DNA of 64,000 nt from Aureobasidium sp. EXF-3400 (taxonomy: Eukaryota; Ascomycota; Dothideomycetes; Dothideales; Saccotheciaceae), in contig SWBL01000234.1 of NCBI GenBank assembly GCA_024195585.1, forward strand, positions 19,229 to 83,228, given 5' to 3'. The notes beneath the pieces are model-generated. The model was given only the letters and a program-made list of their open reading frames with translations, made no database searches and had not been told where the DNA came from. Below, in pieces: positions 10,501-22,377 of the stretch (position 1 is the first letter of the stretch; each line of letters starts with the position of its first letter). Both the position numbers and the translations under genes were made by a program.

Positions 10501-12761
10501 TGAATTCGCCCAAGTGATCGCTGATCTTGCTGATACACCCATTGAGCATGTTCTCAGTGGAATTTCTCTCAGTCTGATAGGTCTGAAGATGTTTGTCAAA
10601 AGCATCGTGGCGCTGCTTCTCCCGAACGAGTGACTCGGAGGTTTCCCGAAGGCGTCTCTCGAGATCGGACTTCTCCTTTGCCACGGTCGCGACAGATGAC
10701 TTGCACTCTCTGATGAGGCTCAAACTGTTGACCTTCCATTTTTCAAGCTTTGTAATATGTTCTTGGACGTTCGTGGCTGTATCCAGATTGGTGTGAAGCT
10801 GAGATTTGAACTCTCTGAGATCACTGTCGTACTTGGCTCTGCTCTTTTGGAGGCTCTTGATATCGTGACCGATGCCATTGTAAGCCTTCACCATGGTCAC
10901 AAGATGTTCAGAAACCTTGGAGTACTTTTGAAGACGGGCTTTGAGCTGTGCGCATTCAGCTTGAAGGCTGGCTCTGTGCCGGTTGGATTTCTCCAGCTCG
11001 GCCTGTTTAGCTGCAAGATCTTGCACCCAATCTTGCTTCTCCTGCAATCGCTCTTGCTCTTTCAAGTAATCGGCGAGCTGATACAGCTGTGCAGCCGAGT
11101 ATGACGAGGGATTGAACTTGGGATCGGTCCTTGTGTTCCGTGTTATGGGACCAAGTTGTGACGACTTCCTTTTGTTCTTGGTCACTCTCGGTGGTCCGGA
11201 GCGATTGGAAACTTCACGAAGAGATTGGTGTACATCCACAAGAGAAGATGGGATAGTGCCTTCCGGATCTGCAAAATGCTGCCCATGGCGATTTGCGTTG
11301 GATGATAGAGCAGTTTGAGCCACCTCAACATTCTGCTCATGAGTAACTGCTTGTTTCACCTCTGCAAATTGAACCCCTTCGACGGGATTTTTGTCCTTGA
11401 CCAGACGCTGATCTTTGGTCAAATGCTGCTCAGGGGTAGGATGCTGCTCTTCACTGGAACGCTGGGTGTCGTCTGAAGGCCGAGTCTGAACAAGAAGCTG
11501 TTCTTCCAGGTTCACGTGGTGGTCTTCATGAGAGCTGTCATGAACAGACTGCCTCGAGACTGAATTTTCATTGTTGTTTTCGGGGAAGTTGTCTGGTACA
11601 ATAGAGTCTTGCATCGAGATATCGACAGAATCAGTATGTGAGGCTTTCAGTGGGACAGGAGCCTCTTCCTCGATGTTCATAGCTTGTTGTTCAGCATGTT
11701 CAGGGGAAGTCGGTCGTGAGCGTATGATGGAATTGGCGGGTTCACGATCAGTGACTATGAAGATGTCTGGGGTGTCCGTTGAAGCCTCGGGAACGACTTC
11801 CATATTCTTGACAGGACCGGTGTGGGAGGGAGAGATTTCCGTTGGCGAGCGACCTCGAACAGGAGGCGAAGTTTGCGCACGAACCGGGTCTTTCAAGGCC
11901 GTAGTCTTGTCGTGAAGTCGAACCATTGAGACATTGCGAGAGGCAAAACTGTAACAAGGGTCAGCAAGTGCAGCTATTCAACTCCAAAGAGAATACTTGC
12001 CTCTTGCGTTTGAGCTGCCTTTGATCGTGCATGTTCGAGTGCTCTGCACGCTGTGGAACGTTCTGCTGTGCATGAGGGATCGAGGAAGCTTCCGAGCTCT
12101 CGGCAACAGAGGTGTTCTGAGATAGAGGTGAACCAATTGGTTGCACAGCTTTCTGGTACTCGAGAGGGGCTTCAAGGTTCAAAGTCAGCCAGGAACTCAA
12201 CCAGGAGAAGACTCTGCCAAGACCTTTTGAATTTGAAGCAATCGGGGGTTCCTCTTGGATACTGCGTGCTGATACTTGGTGTTCTTGGTTTGAACTTTCG
12301 AATGAGGAAGGAGGGACAGTATGACTTGACTGGCTCGACATAGCTGACTGCACCTTGCCCAGAGCGTTGTTCCGAGACGCCTTGGCCTTTCCGAAAGCAA
12401 AGCCATACTCGACGGGTTCGGGCTCGTTCAGACGCTTCAGGACGGTTCTTGTTGGGATGTCAAGCTCTTCTGTGGAGGGCGTAGCAGAGTTCTTCTGGAT
12501 GATCTGAATAGCGTCGTGGTCAAGTTCGTCGCCTCTGCTGCTAGGCCGACTACTGGGTCTGCTTGTGGGGACGCGATTATCTGATTCAGAATGAGGGCGA
12601 ATAGCCACCTCTGTGCCAAATTTTGTGGGAACGCTGGTGGTCTGCACGTTCGCGATGTATGATGGTTCGCCGGTGTTATCGGAGACTGGGCCATCGGACG
12701 AGACGGCTCTCTCCATGTGGTTGAGATGACTCTGCCTTCTTGGCTGGCTTGACTCAGGCAT
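7562..12761 (-). CDS. Very long coiled-coil protein, function unknown
   Basis: Five exons on the reverse strand: 12761-12001, 11948-10347, 10298-9821, 9767-9678 and 9625-7562, joining in frame to 1664 residues. Intron 1 (12000-11949) is a GC-AG intron with the classic AG|GCAAGT donor; the other three are GT-AG of 48-54 nt. The N-terminal 550 residues are Ser/Pro-rich and disordered. A long heptad-rich coiled coil follows (about residues 560-1270, rich in Lys, Glu, Gln, Leu). The C-terminal tail is Ser/Gln-rich, with four QSLDLS repeats spaced about 13 residues apart (DNA 8080-8222) and several basic clusters such as KKVRRAVNR and KGKRVTYD that look nuclear. The repeats, coiled coil and basic tail suggest a structural or scaffold protein, perhaps nuclear, but I recognise no named family. 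ATG 12761 was chosen because the open frame upstream of it does not look coding. Confidence 0.82.
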
Positions 12762-13449
12762 GGCTATAGCCGGAGATTGTCGACCTTCCAAAGAGCGGGC
12801 AAGAGGATTAAGGAAATGTGGTGAGGGGGGTGAGAGAAAGCAAGATGGAAATTGGGAGATGGAAGAGAAAGAACGAGAGAGCGTTGAGAGACATGTGAGC
12901 CTGTCGTCGCTCGCTGAGAAGGAGCTCTCGAAGGGAAGGAGCTGCCCGGTACCCTTTTGCTCACTGCGTCGCTCAAGAAGCCACCACCGTGAACCTACCT
13001 CGACCCACTTCCGTTCACATGGATGTATACACTCTATGAGTATCACTGTGGCTCGTTTGTGAACATCTTGCAGGCCTTTGCAAAACTTGAATGCATCTAC
13101 AATTGCTTCCAAAACCCTCAAGTTGCCCTTCGCGTCGCGCATCGATAGCACATTACACTTCAACCCCCTTGCGAGCGAGCTTGAGATGTTCGAGCCTGGC
13201 TAATAACACCAATATTGGCCGATATTGTAGATTAACAGTCGAGATCGAAGTTGAAGATATACGGTAGTGGTTTGGGAGGAAGACAGCTGTTGGCTTGGCA
13301 GGCACAACTCCGCGTCACCTCCGAGTCTCTTTGATAGTCCCTATTATACAATAAACAGTACCACCATCACATACATTCTAATGTGATAGATTTGACTAGC
13401 ATACAAACACCTGATCATTTAGTCGTACGCGACTAGATATAGACTCGTC
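12762..13449. promoter_or_regulatory. Divergent intergenic region, coiled-coil gene / COG8
   Basis: About 690 bases separate the start codons of the coiled-coil gene (-) and COG8 (+), so this holds both promoters. No strong consensus element was identified by eye. Confidence 0.4.
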
Positions 13450-15000
13450 ATGGCCGATCCTCTATACGAACTTCTTGCACCCTACTTCGACCGGCCTACA
13501 CCAGCATCCACGACACGCGAGTCGATACCTTCGCCTAATGATCCTACAACGAGCGCCTACCTAGCCCGGATACCCACTCTCTCGCTACAATCCTTGACCA
13601 CTACCGAACCCTCATACCTCAACTCGGCAACTCAATCGAGTTTACGCTCATTGCAGGCACTATCCAAGCGCTCGCATCGCTCCGTAATCACTGCAACCGA
13701 TCACCTCTCGAATCTTTCTACCCTTCTTCCCTCGCTTTACACGCAGTCAAAAGAGTTGGAAGATGTATTGCCGAATCTAGAGTCGGCTGCTACAAGCTTT
13801 GCGACTAAATACGACAGAAACACCGACAATGCCGTACTTGACAGGAGGAAGAGAGCAATGCTGCTAAGCAGAAACGTGGATAGAGTCAGCGATGTCATGG
13901 AGCTACCAACACTATTATCTACTGCTATCAGCTCCTCGTCAGCCGCTGTCACTCAAGGTACTGGAGGCGCAGCTGCTTCTGGTTATGCTTCTGCTCTCGA
14001 CTTGCATGCACATGTCAAACGTCTGAGAACGTTATATCCAGACTCTAATTTGGTAGGAGATATCTCGCGACAGGCCGACGATGAGATTCAAAATCTCATA
14101 ACTGTCTTGATCAATGGTCTACAGAATCCCTCACTCAAACTCGCTGGAGCGATGAGAATGATCGGTTGGCTGCGACGTGTCGCCCCTGAACTTGCCGACG
14201 ATACGTACAGCAGCGTGAACGGACAAACAAGAGGGAGATCTTTGGGAGCTGCCACCGGGGAAGGATCATTGGGTGCGCTCTTCTTGGTGTGTAGGCTGGG
14301 TACACTACGACGGACGCTCGAAGCACTGGACCCTCTGAAAGACCTTGCGGATCAAGAGACAAGCCGACGATCAGAACACAGTGCCCGCCAGGAATCCTGG
14401 ATGGGAGGCGCTCAGACTGAACGTTACTTGAAGAGATATGTCGAGGTGTTCCGCGAGCAGAGCTTCGCCATTATCTCAATGTACAAGAGCATCTTTCCTT
14501 CAGCATTACCGATACCCGGTATGGCTGGATCAGATCTCACATCACCTGCTGGTACGCCAACACAGACCTCAAACGCTTCAGATGATGCAACAACGTCCTA
14601 TTTCGAAGCCGACGACGACAAGACACCATCGGCACTTGCGACCTTCGCACCGCATCTAGTCGATATGCTTTCTGAGACTTTGCGAACTTACATGCCGAAC
14701 ATATCGGAAAGGTCGTCGAGGGACAGTCTAGTCACTCAGGTACTATATTGCGCAGGCTCTCTGGGTAGGTTAGGCGCAGATTTTGGTATGATGCTGGCCC
14801 TCCTTGAAGATGAGTTGGATGAAGAGGCCGAAACTGGCGACAAAAGGTACGTAGACGATGATGAACTTGAATGGGTACAAGTCATGAAAAAGCACAGAGT
14901 GCAAGCTAGTCGACTAGAAATCCTGGCGAGTGGTGTTGGGTCTGGGCGGAAGACAAGTGCCAGTTTTGAATCTCGCAGGCCTTCTGCCGTTCCCGGTTAA
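13450..15000 (+). CDS. COG8: Conserved oligomeric Golgi complex subunit 8 (Cog8/Dor1)
   Basis: An intronless 516-residue frame starting MADPLYELLAPYFDRP. The N-terminal two thirds show the Dor1-family pattern: the segment around residues 40-130 (SLQSLTTTEPSYLNSATQSS, then SELTxxLP-type helices) and the downstream KYDRNTDNAVLDRRKRAMLL and LELPTLL-like helices. Cog8 is one of eight COG subunits, which tether retrograde vesicles to the Golgi and keep glycosylation enzymes in place. The protein is mostly helical with no signal peptide or membrane segment, as expected of a peripheral Golgi protein. Length and start fit the fungal family. A short Ser/Thr-rich acidic insert (about residues 360-395) is probably a loop. 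Confidence is high from the N-terminal pattern, though Cog8 homologues are divergent. Confidence 0.85.
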   Translation: MADPLYELLAPYFDRPTPASTTRESIPSPNDPTTSAYLARIPTLSLQSLTTTEPSYLNSATQSSLRSLQALSKRSHRSVITATDHLSNLSTLLPSLYTQSKELEDVLPNLESAATSFATKYDRNTDNAVLDRRKRAMLLSRNVDRVSDVMELPTLLSTAISSSSAAVTQGTGGAAASGYASALDLHAHVKRLRTLYPDSNLVGDISRQADDEIQNLITVLINGLQNPSLKLAGAMRMIGWLRRVAPELADDTYSSVNGQTRGRSLGAATGEGSLGALFLVCRLGTLRRTLEALDPLKDLADQETSRRSEHSARQESWMGGAQTERYLKRYVEVFREQSFAIISMYKSIFPSALPIPGMAGSDLTSPAGTPTQTSNASDDATTSYFEADDDKTPSALATFAPHLVDMLSETLRTYMPNISERSSRDSLVTQVLYCAGSLGRLGADFGMMLALLEDELDEEAETGDKRYVDDDELEWVQVMKKHRVQASRLEILASGVGSGRKTSASFESRRPSAVPG

Positions 15001-15984
15001 AGAATCACAGATGACAGACGGGCATGTTTGCCCACCTCCTCAGTCTTGCATGATGTTTGATCGCGTATTGCCGTCTTTGCCGATCTGTTTGAAACTAGTA
15101 AACAAGCGTGTACCATGAAGATGGTGTATGTACAGCGACCGTCTTTACAGCTACAAACATCTGAACGAAATCAAGATTGTGGAAAAGTGAGCAAGAGATA
15201 AGTACTGCCTTGGCTACTTGCCGAGTTTAACTCCTCCAACTTGGCAGTGTGTTCGATGAAGATTCGAAAAAGTGGCTGGTGTTTGCGGGAGTGGCTTGCA
15301 TGGGGTCAGCGGCTGGCACAACTCAATCCATGATCCGCGTCATTCGTGAGAACATTCCTTTTTTTTCTCCGACCACCAGCCTGAAGGGTGGTTGATGAGC
15401 AAAGACATAAGACTCGATTCAGAGGTTACGTGTACGGTGTTGGTACCGTAGTTGCGACCGAAAATCGATCCTGAAGTCCTTGTCGAACCTTGTAGCACGC
15501 GTTTCATCGTCTGAAGATGACAATTCTCTTATATAGCTTGAGCCAGGGAAAGGTGGGTCATAGAAGTCGGGATGCTCATGTCCGTCGTTCGTCTGCCGCG
15601 CGGCCATGGACGACTGCATCTGTTGCGGTATCGATATTTTAGCAGCCCCGTCTCAGGCACACGGGATGTAACTAGGATAAGGTGACGCGGTCATCATTAG
15701 ATGGGTGGCCAAGTTGTCTCGCTCCGCTACTCGTCACTCGAGACCTGATCTGCCTATCTGATCTTCCTATTGTTATCATCAGCGCCTGCCTTCTTTTGTG
15801 ATTTTCTGATTGTAACTCGACCTTTTCTTATTGTCTGCGCCAACTCGCTCGTCTGGTACTCGGATTTTGGACTCGCCTTTTATCTTTGAATAACACCCAT
15901 AATACGCCCAATTATCATTGATATATGCTTGCTTAAACCATCACAAATAGCAAGCCAAGCTGCGACAACTCCCCACCATTCGCG
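15001..15984. other. Intergenic between COG8 and the arylsulfotransferase gene
   Basis: About 980 bases. A 66-codon reverse frame at 15419-15619 (start MQSSMAARQTNDGHEHP) has an acidic, hydrophilic, coding-like composition but no known motif and no partner exon; it may be a small hypothetical gene or chance. The final 300 bases are C/T-rich and are taken as the promoter of the gene at 15985. Confidence 0.35.
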
Positions 15985-17926
15985 ATGAAAGGATCACATG
16001 CTCTGGTATTTGCCAGTTTCATTCACACCTTCACATTAGCCCACGATGTAGGAGCAGAAGGATACTTTGACCCTAGCGATGGTGAAGCGTGGGAATTGAA
16101 CTATGGTTATTATCCATATCGATCATATCAGACCACCAACCTTATCTCGCCAGAAATCAGGACTTTGGTTGATTCGCCCGAGTGCCACGATGGCCGACAT
16201 GTGTTTTTCACTCCTCGAGGATTCTCTGTTGCAGCACCTGGACCGATGATCGTGGACAGTCACGGCGAACTCATTTGGGCAAAGAGTACAGAAGGACAGG
16301 CATACGACCTAAAAGTGCAGGAATACAAAGGCGATCAGTATTTGACATATTGGCAAGGTGACGACAGAGTTCGAGGCCATGGCGCTGGAGATTACTACAT
16401 GGTATGCCCTGTCCAGCACGCCGACATCAACTACGCGCTAACATATCCAGCTCAATACCGGCTACCAAGAAGTACGCAAGATCTCGGCTCTCAACAGTCT
16501 GACAGCCGATCTTCACGAACTTGTCATTACGTCTCAAGGCACAGCGCTGCTCACTGTCTACGAGGTCTATCCACATGATTTGAGCGAGCTCCGCAACTTC
16601 GACGAGTGGGAACAAGATCCACATTATATCTGGGACAGCCTCTTCCAAGAGATCGATATTGAGACCAACGAGCTTCTGTTCCAGTGGCGCGCATCAGACC
16701 ATTATTCCATCAACGAAACCTTCAAGTCGATAGGAGGTGCAGGCACCCTCAATGAGCCTTTCGATTGGTATCACATCAATTCAGTGGAAAAGGACGAGTT
16801 TGACAATTACCTGGTCTCCGCCCGCTACACTCACACCGTGACTTATATCAATGGTACTTCTGGAGACATCATCTGGATCCTGGGTGGCAAGCGCAACATG
16901 TTCAAAGACCTCAATGACGGATTCGCCACAAATTTCGCGTGGCAGCACGATGCTCGATTACACTCGATTGAAGATTTTCCCGAACTATTACGCGAAGACA
17001 TCGCGCTCCATGGAAGCAGTAAAGAGGTGGATGGTGTTACAAAGCAGCTCGTTACTCTCTTTGACAATAGCGGAGAAGATGTCGAACATACGCTTGACTC
17101 GTCTCGTGGACTTCTGCTTGAGATCACATATCCTTCCGCTCATTTGCCATTACCTCAGCATGACCTTGCTCAACGTGATGCCGCCCAGACTCAGGACGAC
17201 AGATACTTGGCAAAGATCGTTCGATCCTATGACCACCCTCAGGGCCCTCTGTCAACCAGTCAAGGATCGCTACAAGTAATACCCTCTGAAGACGACAAGA
17301 CAGATCCGAAGGTGTTCGTCGGCTATGGATACAATGCTCTTTTCTCCGAGTTCAATGCAGATGGCACTCTCTTGTGCGACAATCATTTCGCAACTAATTA
17401 TTCATGGGGTACCGGCCAAGTCCAATCTTACCGTGCTTTCAAATTTTCCTGGACTGGTCGCCCTGTGGATCCTCCCACCGCAGTGCTCTCGACGGATGGC
17501 CAATTTTACGTCAGCTGGAATGGAGCCACTGAGGTCAGAGGATGGGTTTTGCAACATAGCCGTACGTTGTCTTCCGCCGAAAACGCCTGGAAGGACGTGC
17601 TCGACATTGAGAAATCCGGCTTCGAGACTGTCATTGATATCGAGAACGTCGATTTACTTCGATACATCCGAGTCAAGGCGGTTGACCAGGATGGTGTAAT
17701 GTTGGGTGTGTCGAGAGAGATTGACATGGGCTGGAGCGCTGTTTTGGCAAGCTCTGTGCCCCAACTTAACGCCATTGACATGACGCCCATCAAACTGATC
17801 ATGTTGATCTGCATCAACGTCACCATCGTATTTGTTATGTACGAGCTCTGCAGACGTCTCTTTACGTGGCGTCAGACTCGCAAATGGCGACAAAGAAGAG
17901 GCATCCGCTTGTTGTCTGATGCATAG
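15985..17926 (+). CDS. Arylsulfotransferase (ASST)-family secreted/membrane protein
   Basis: Two exons, 15985-16401 and 16451-17926, with a 49-nt GT-AG intron (branch GCTAAC) joining in phase 0 to 630 residues. An N-terminal hydrophobic segment (about residues 4-20) acts as signal peptide. The lumenal body has ASST-like repeated beta-propeller motifs: FFTPRGFSVAAPGPMIVD, ELIWAKSTEGQAYDLKVQEY, YLTYWQGD, then DWYHINSVEKDEFDNYLVSA, GDIIWILGGKRNMF and FAWQHDARLHS. A strong transmembrane segment (LIMLICINVTIVFVMYEL) followed by Arg-rich residues lies about 45 residues from the C-terminus, so the protein is probably type I. Bacterial ASST transfers sulfate between phenols; the substrate of fungal members is unknown and I do not assert one. 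A naive reading shows two separate frames; the intron explains the apparent break. Confidence 0.85.
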
Positions 17927-18155
17927 AGAGGAGTCCCGAGGTTGTTTTTGATTTGTCATGTTGCATAGCGATGCGCGCACATAGTGCTCTCTTTTGTTCG
18001 AAGTTGGGAGTTGGCCTGGCATATTTTCTCCCATTCATGAACCTTTATACGCGGATACCCCTTTTTTAGATCAAGCTGTTCAATACATTCTGTCGCATTC
18101 ACTTTCCTTGGTTTGTTTATGCACCGAGTTGCTGCATCCGTGCTATCAGATCCTT

Positions 18156-18890
18156 CTACGACCTGCAATTTTTGTAACCTTCGGGCATCATTTCACCCCA
18201 GTCCGCTTTTGTATAACAATAGTGGCAGATATGGTTTTCTGATTCGACAGACTCCCACCATATCTTTAACCCATCCCTGCGCATCACGCCGCATTTCGTA
18301 CATGGACGCACAAGCTTTTCACAGTACAGAACCGGACGATGAGACTTCCAAGGTAGCTGTTCACGAAACCATGTGTATATATAAATCCATCGAGCCATAA
18401 TTGGCGTATTGCGATATGTCTCATCTGTCTCATAGCGTTCTCTGTGTCGCGCTCGACTTGTCGAAAGTATCCTGTTGCGATATTCTGGGTCTTCCATGTA
18501 TCGGCGTCGTTTGTACAATGAGTTTTGCAGCAACTTTTCTGGGTCCGTCTTCAGTTTGAGATAAGCCTCTTCTGATGATATCTGATTGACACATGAAGAA
18601 GAGATGAGACGCAATGATTCCGTAGGCTGGACGAGGCATGCAGGTCGACTGACGAGTTACTAGATGGTAAAGAACATGATTTGGCTCGAATTGGTATGGA
18701 CGTTGAAAAGCAGAGTCAACCAGAACGCGATGGCATTTACTGATATATGGCAGGGCAACTTCTTTTCTGCTATTGTCAAAAATCGGCTACGGCTGATAAT
18801 GATGGACTCACTTCTATTTTCTAGAATTATTTCTCGTACCAGAAAATCAGTCTCAGACCACGGCTTGTAGTGATTGTAACTTCAAACGCT
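18156..18890 (-). CDS. Hypothetical gene with a two-CxxC C-terminal region (exon structure unresolved)
   Basis: The reverse frame ending at 18156 has good coding character for at least 145 codons. It contains RRRYMEDPEYRNRIL and RERYETDETYRNTP, two related short helical units, then CTKCG and CHYC, a paired-Cys motif that could bind zinc, about 30 residues apart. No ATG opens this frame; an AG acceptor at TGTGTCAATCAG (near 18575) suggests that an upstream exon joins here. Just upstream, the frame 18660-18889 reads YKPWSETDFLVREIIL and IAEKKLPCHISVNAI, which resembles a Myb/SANT-like helical domain and may be part of the same gene. The start is therefore unknown and the span approximate. I recognise no named family. 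Confidence 0.4.
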
Positions 18891-19446
18891 TCAAGACTTG
18901 GCATGTTCTGTTTCGCGTCCGCCGAAGCCGCAGCACTCCGGCGAGACGAAAGTGGCAATTCGATGCGTGACGACTTTGATGACAAAACGGTTGGCCAGTA
19001 TCTTGCGAAGAAGATTTTACTTTGTTTCTGGTCTTCCAATCTCCGGTACATCACAGAAACCAGTGACTAGCGAAGTGTCTTCCTTTTTGGGATACTCGAT
19101 GTGTGCGTATTGGCTTCCTCCATGCTTTGGACCATCGCATTCCGAGAATCCCTTCGAATGTGAAAGAATGACTTTGACATATGGCCATACCAAGCCGCTT
19201 CGCTAAACTAGCGACCGAAGGACCAATCGTCCGAAGCTCAGGGCTGAGTTGTCAAAGGAAGGGCGCGCCCTCCAGGCTCCAGAACAGTCACAGGCAGAGT
19301 AGGTACTCAACGGTAAGCAAAAGCCAATGATCTGACTCCCTTCTCTGTTTCGCTATTATCTGTCTGACCGTACGCCCTACACTTTCCTCTTTCATGATTC
19401 TTGACAAGTTGTGATTTTTTTCTTTCCATCGTACGCCCTTGACAAC
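18891..19446. promoter_or_regulatory. Upstream region of the tri-domain regulator gene
   Basis: About 550 bases between the poorly resolved reverse gene and the next start codon. Short frames on both strands lack recognisable motifs. The last 100 bases are C/T-rich (CTTTCCTCTTTC, TTTTTTTCTTTCC), as is common just upstream of fungal start codons. Confidence 0.35.
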
Positions 19447-22377
19447 ATGTCGGCCTTGCAAGAAGAAGCCGATCTTGGCGAGTTCTTCGACTTCCAGAAT
19501 GCCGTCTCGGATGGCGGTAGCATGCAAACTAGTGGTGCCATCGCTGATCTAGATTGTATTTCTCATACCGCAGAGAGGTCAGCTCGTTAACAGGTTACTC
19601 ATCTATAGTATTCTAATGTCAAGCTTAGCGACCTCTACAACGAGGCCAATCTTCCAATCTTCGAGAACGAGGCAACAGAAGCAGCAGAATACAGCAACTT
19701 CTCAAAATGGATTCCACGATTTATTCAGCCTGATGGGCCTTGTACCTACTGTCGAGATCGCAAGCTCAACTGCTTCCTCAGTTATGGAAAGGTCACCTGT
19801 ACTGCTTGTGTAAGTAGCGCACCGACGTTTCACGCTTAAGCGTTTCGCTCATAACCTCGTGTAAAGGACACTCTTTTCAGACCGTGTAGCTTCGTCAAGC
19901 CTCATGGCCATAATGCATATGAGCCACCAGAGGGAGAGTCGTCGATGGGTCTCATCGACACCTTACATCCCATTGGGGAGGATTGTCCTCAGGAACAGGG
20001 CAAGTTGACTGGTGTTCGATCACTCAAGTCCATGCCAGACAAGAAGTCCAACAGTCGCTTCTCAAAAGCTGCCGTGAAGGTTTTGAGAAATTGGTTGGAT
20101 GAACACCCAGCCAATCCTTATCCCACTGAGGATGAGAAAGAACAATTGGGTCGCACAACTGGCCTTCGAATTGCACAGATCAACACTTGGCTTGCTAATG
20201 CTCGTCGCAGAGGCAAGGTTGGTGTCAAGAACAAGGCTACTTTGGACGGCTTACCGCACACAACCACTACTTCACTACCCCCTACAGCTGCTATCGGTAT
20301 ACCTGGTTCTACAGAGATCGAGATTAACAAGTGGTCAGACATGAACCCTCTGGAGCGATGGAAGCACTCGCCTCCTCAGAACGAACCTGCCCCCTTCAAC
20401 GCTATCGCCGACGCTTTGGGCAGAGGTGATCTACCCGACTACGCAGAAGAGTCAAGCTCTCCGTCATCTTTGGGCTGGCAGGGTCTTGGTTCTAGTCGCG
20501 ATGACTCGAGATCTTCGAACCGCAGAGCAGCATCTGTCACATCCTTGGAAAGGTCTACGTCCAACTCTGCTGCATCATCTGCGGCCTGGTCAGGCTCGCG
20601 CGATTCTTTCGGCTCGTACAGTTCATTCGGAAGCAGCCTCAATGGCAGAAAAGAACGTAGACGCCGCCGAAAGATGCCTGGACCTGTTCTTAAGAAGCCC
20701 TCAAACGACAAGAACGTCAAGAAAGACAGGATCTATCAATGTACATTCTGTACAGATACCTTCATCACTAAGTATGATTGGCAGAGGCACGAGAAGACAT
20801 TGCATTTGTCTCTGGAGAAATGGATATGTTGCCCGTTGGGTCCTGAGACGCTAGATCCTGTCACAGGCAAGACTATCTGCGCATATTGCTGTGCCCCAGA
20901 GCCAACGAAGGACCACATTGAATCACACAACCACCGACAATGCTTGGACAAAGGATTCGGGGGACGGACGTTCTACCGTAAGGACCACTTACGACAACAT
21001 CTTCGACTTGTGCACGAATTGAAATTGCTGCCGCATATGGAAGACTGGAAGACAACTCTGTCCAACGTCAACAGCAGATGTGGTTTCTGTAATGAGCGAT
21101 TCAGCGTGTGGTCAGAACGCAACGATCATCTAGCTGCACACTTCAAGGAAGGAGCCAAGATGGGTGACTGGAAGGGCTGTCGAGGCCTGGACCCACCTAT
21201 CGCTGCTCTTGTTAGCAGTGCCATGCCGCCCTATCTGATTGGTATTGAGACGAACTCAGTCAATCCATTCACTGCCACACAACCAATGAAATGTATGACA
21301 GTCCAAACACACCTTGATGCTGGGGGCCCACCAACCACGTGCTGGGAAATCTTGACTGTACGGCTTGGGAAGTTCGCGAAGGAGCAGACAGACAAAGGCG
21401 TCATCTTGACCGACGAGATGTTACAGACCCAGGCGAGACGTATCCTTTACGATTCCGATGACGCTTGGGACAATACTGCAGCCGATAATCCTGAATGGCT
21501 CGACCTGTTCAAACGAGCTCATGCGCTCGACTACATTCCAAGCGAGGTGTCAGGCATAGGCAAGAACATTCCCGAAGACCTCGAGATCTATACAGATCTT
21601 GGTATGAGGATTCCGTTCAGCGTCCAAGTTGCTCGTGGCATGTCAGTCGACTACCCACCAGCTGGTCTACCAACATCAGATGAGCTTTACAGCTCAAACT
21701 TGACGCAAGGACAAGCCGCGGTTGCCGAAGGGCTCACTGCACACCGCGCCCACAACACAGCCACCTCGAGCAGGTCATCCATGTCGCAGCCGACACCACA
21801 ATATGGCTCTAACTTCGCTACACCAGCGACTTGTCAAAGCCATGGCTCGACGCCGCTGCAACTAGACACACCTCAAGACATGAACGCAAACAACTGCTTT
21901 GATGCAGATATCGAAGCCATGTTGGCAGAAGCTGGCTACCAGCCAGCCCCTCAAGCCAGTGCGGGCGACCTCGCTCGGCAACAGAACGCAGAATTGGCTC
22001 AGAAGCACGGACTAGATTCTTCTCTTACACCAGAAAGAGCTCAACAGCAATTAGCTGAGCTGAATGCCGCTATGGCTGTGCTCACCGAACAGGCAGTCAT
22101 GTGCGATGCACCACTCTCTGGGCACTCATCGAGTACAATGGACTACACAAACTTGAGCATGGAAGCCGAACTTTCGGATTTCATAAACTCGACGACCACA
22201 TCGACCAACGACAATTTGTTTGCGACTACTTGGGATAGCAAAGATCAGTTTGGATATGAACATACTTTTACCACTGCGGGAGAAGAGGCTGGGATGATGG
22301 CGACGGATATGACGATGCAAGATTTGGACATGAATGATGTGCAATTTGGCGATATGGATTTTGGTTTGGGCTTTTAG
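19447..22377 (+). CDS. Transcription factor with Zn2Cys6, KN homeodomain and C2H2 fingers
   Basis: Three exons, 19447-19577, 19629-19809 and 19867-22377, join in frame to 940 residues. Splicing rebuilds a perfect binuclear cluster: Cys82-x2-Cys85-x6-Cys92-x8-Cys101-x2-Cys104-x6-Cys111, the Zn2Cys6 spacing, with Cys111 coming from exon 3. Residues about 166-222 form a TALE/KN-type homeodomain (RFSKAAVKVLRNWLDEHPAN; recognition helix INTWLANARRR with the invariant Trp, Asn and Arg). Residues about 394-530 hold C2H2-like fingers (YQCTFCTDTF...H...H; a second CxxC/HxxH pair; CGFCNERF...H...H). The last 350 residues are Ser/Gln-rich and acidic and may activate transcription. It is very likely a nuclear DNA-binding regulator; its targets are unknown. 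The acceptor of intron 2 (TAAAG) is weak but is the only one tried that gives the cluster. Intron 1 has a GTCAGC donor. Confidence 0.85.

Noticed and set aside
16402..16450. Apparent frameshift splitting the arylsulfotransferase-like gene
   Set aside because: A 49-nt GT-AG intron with a branch site restores the frame; the gene is intact.
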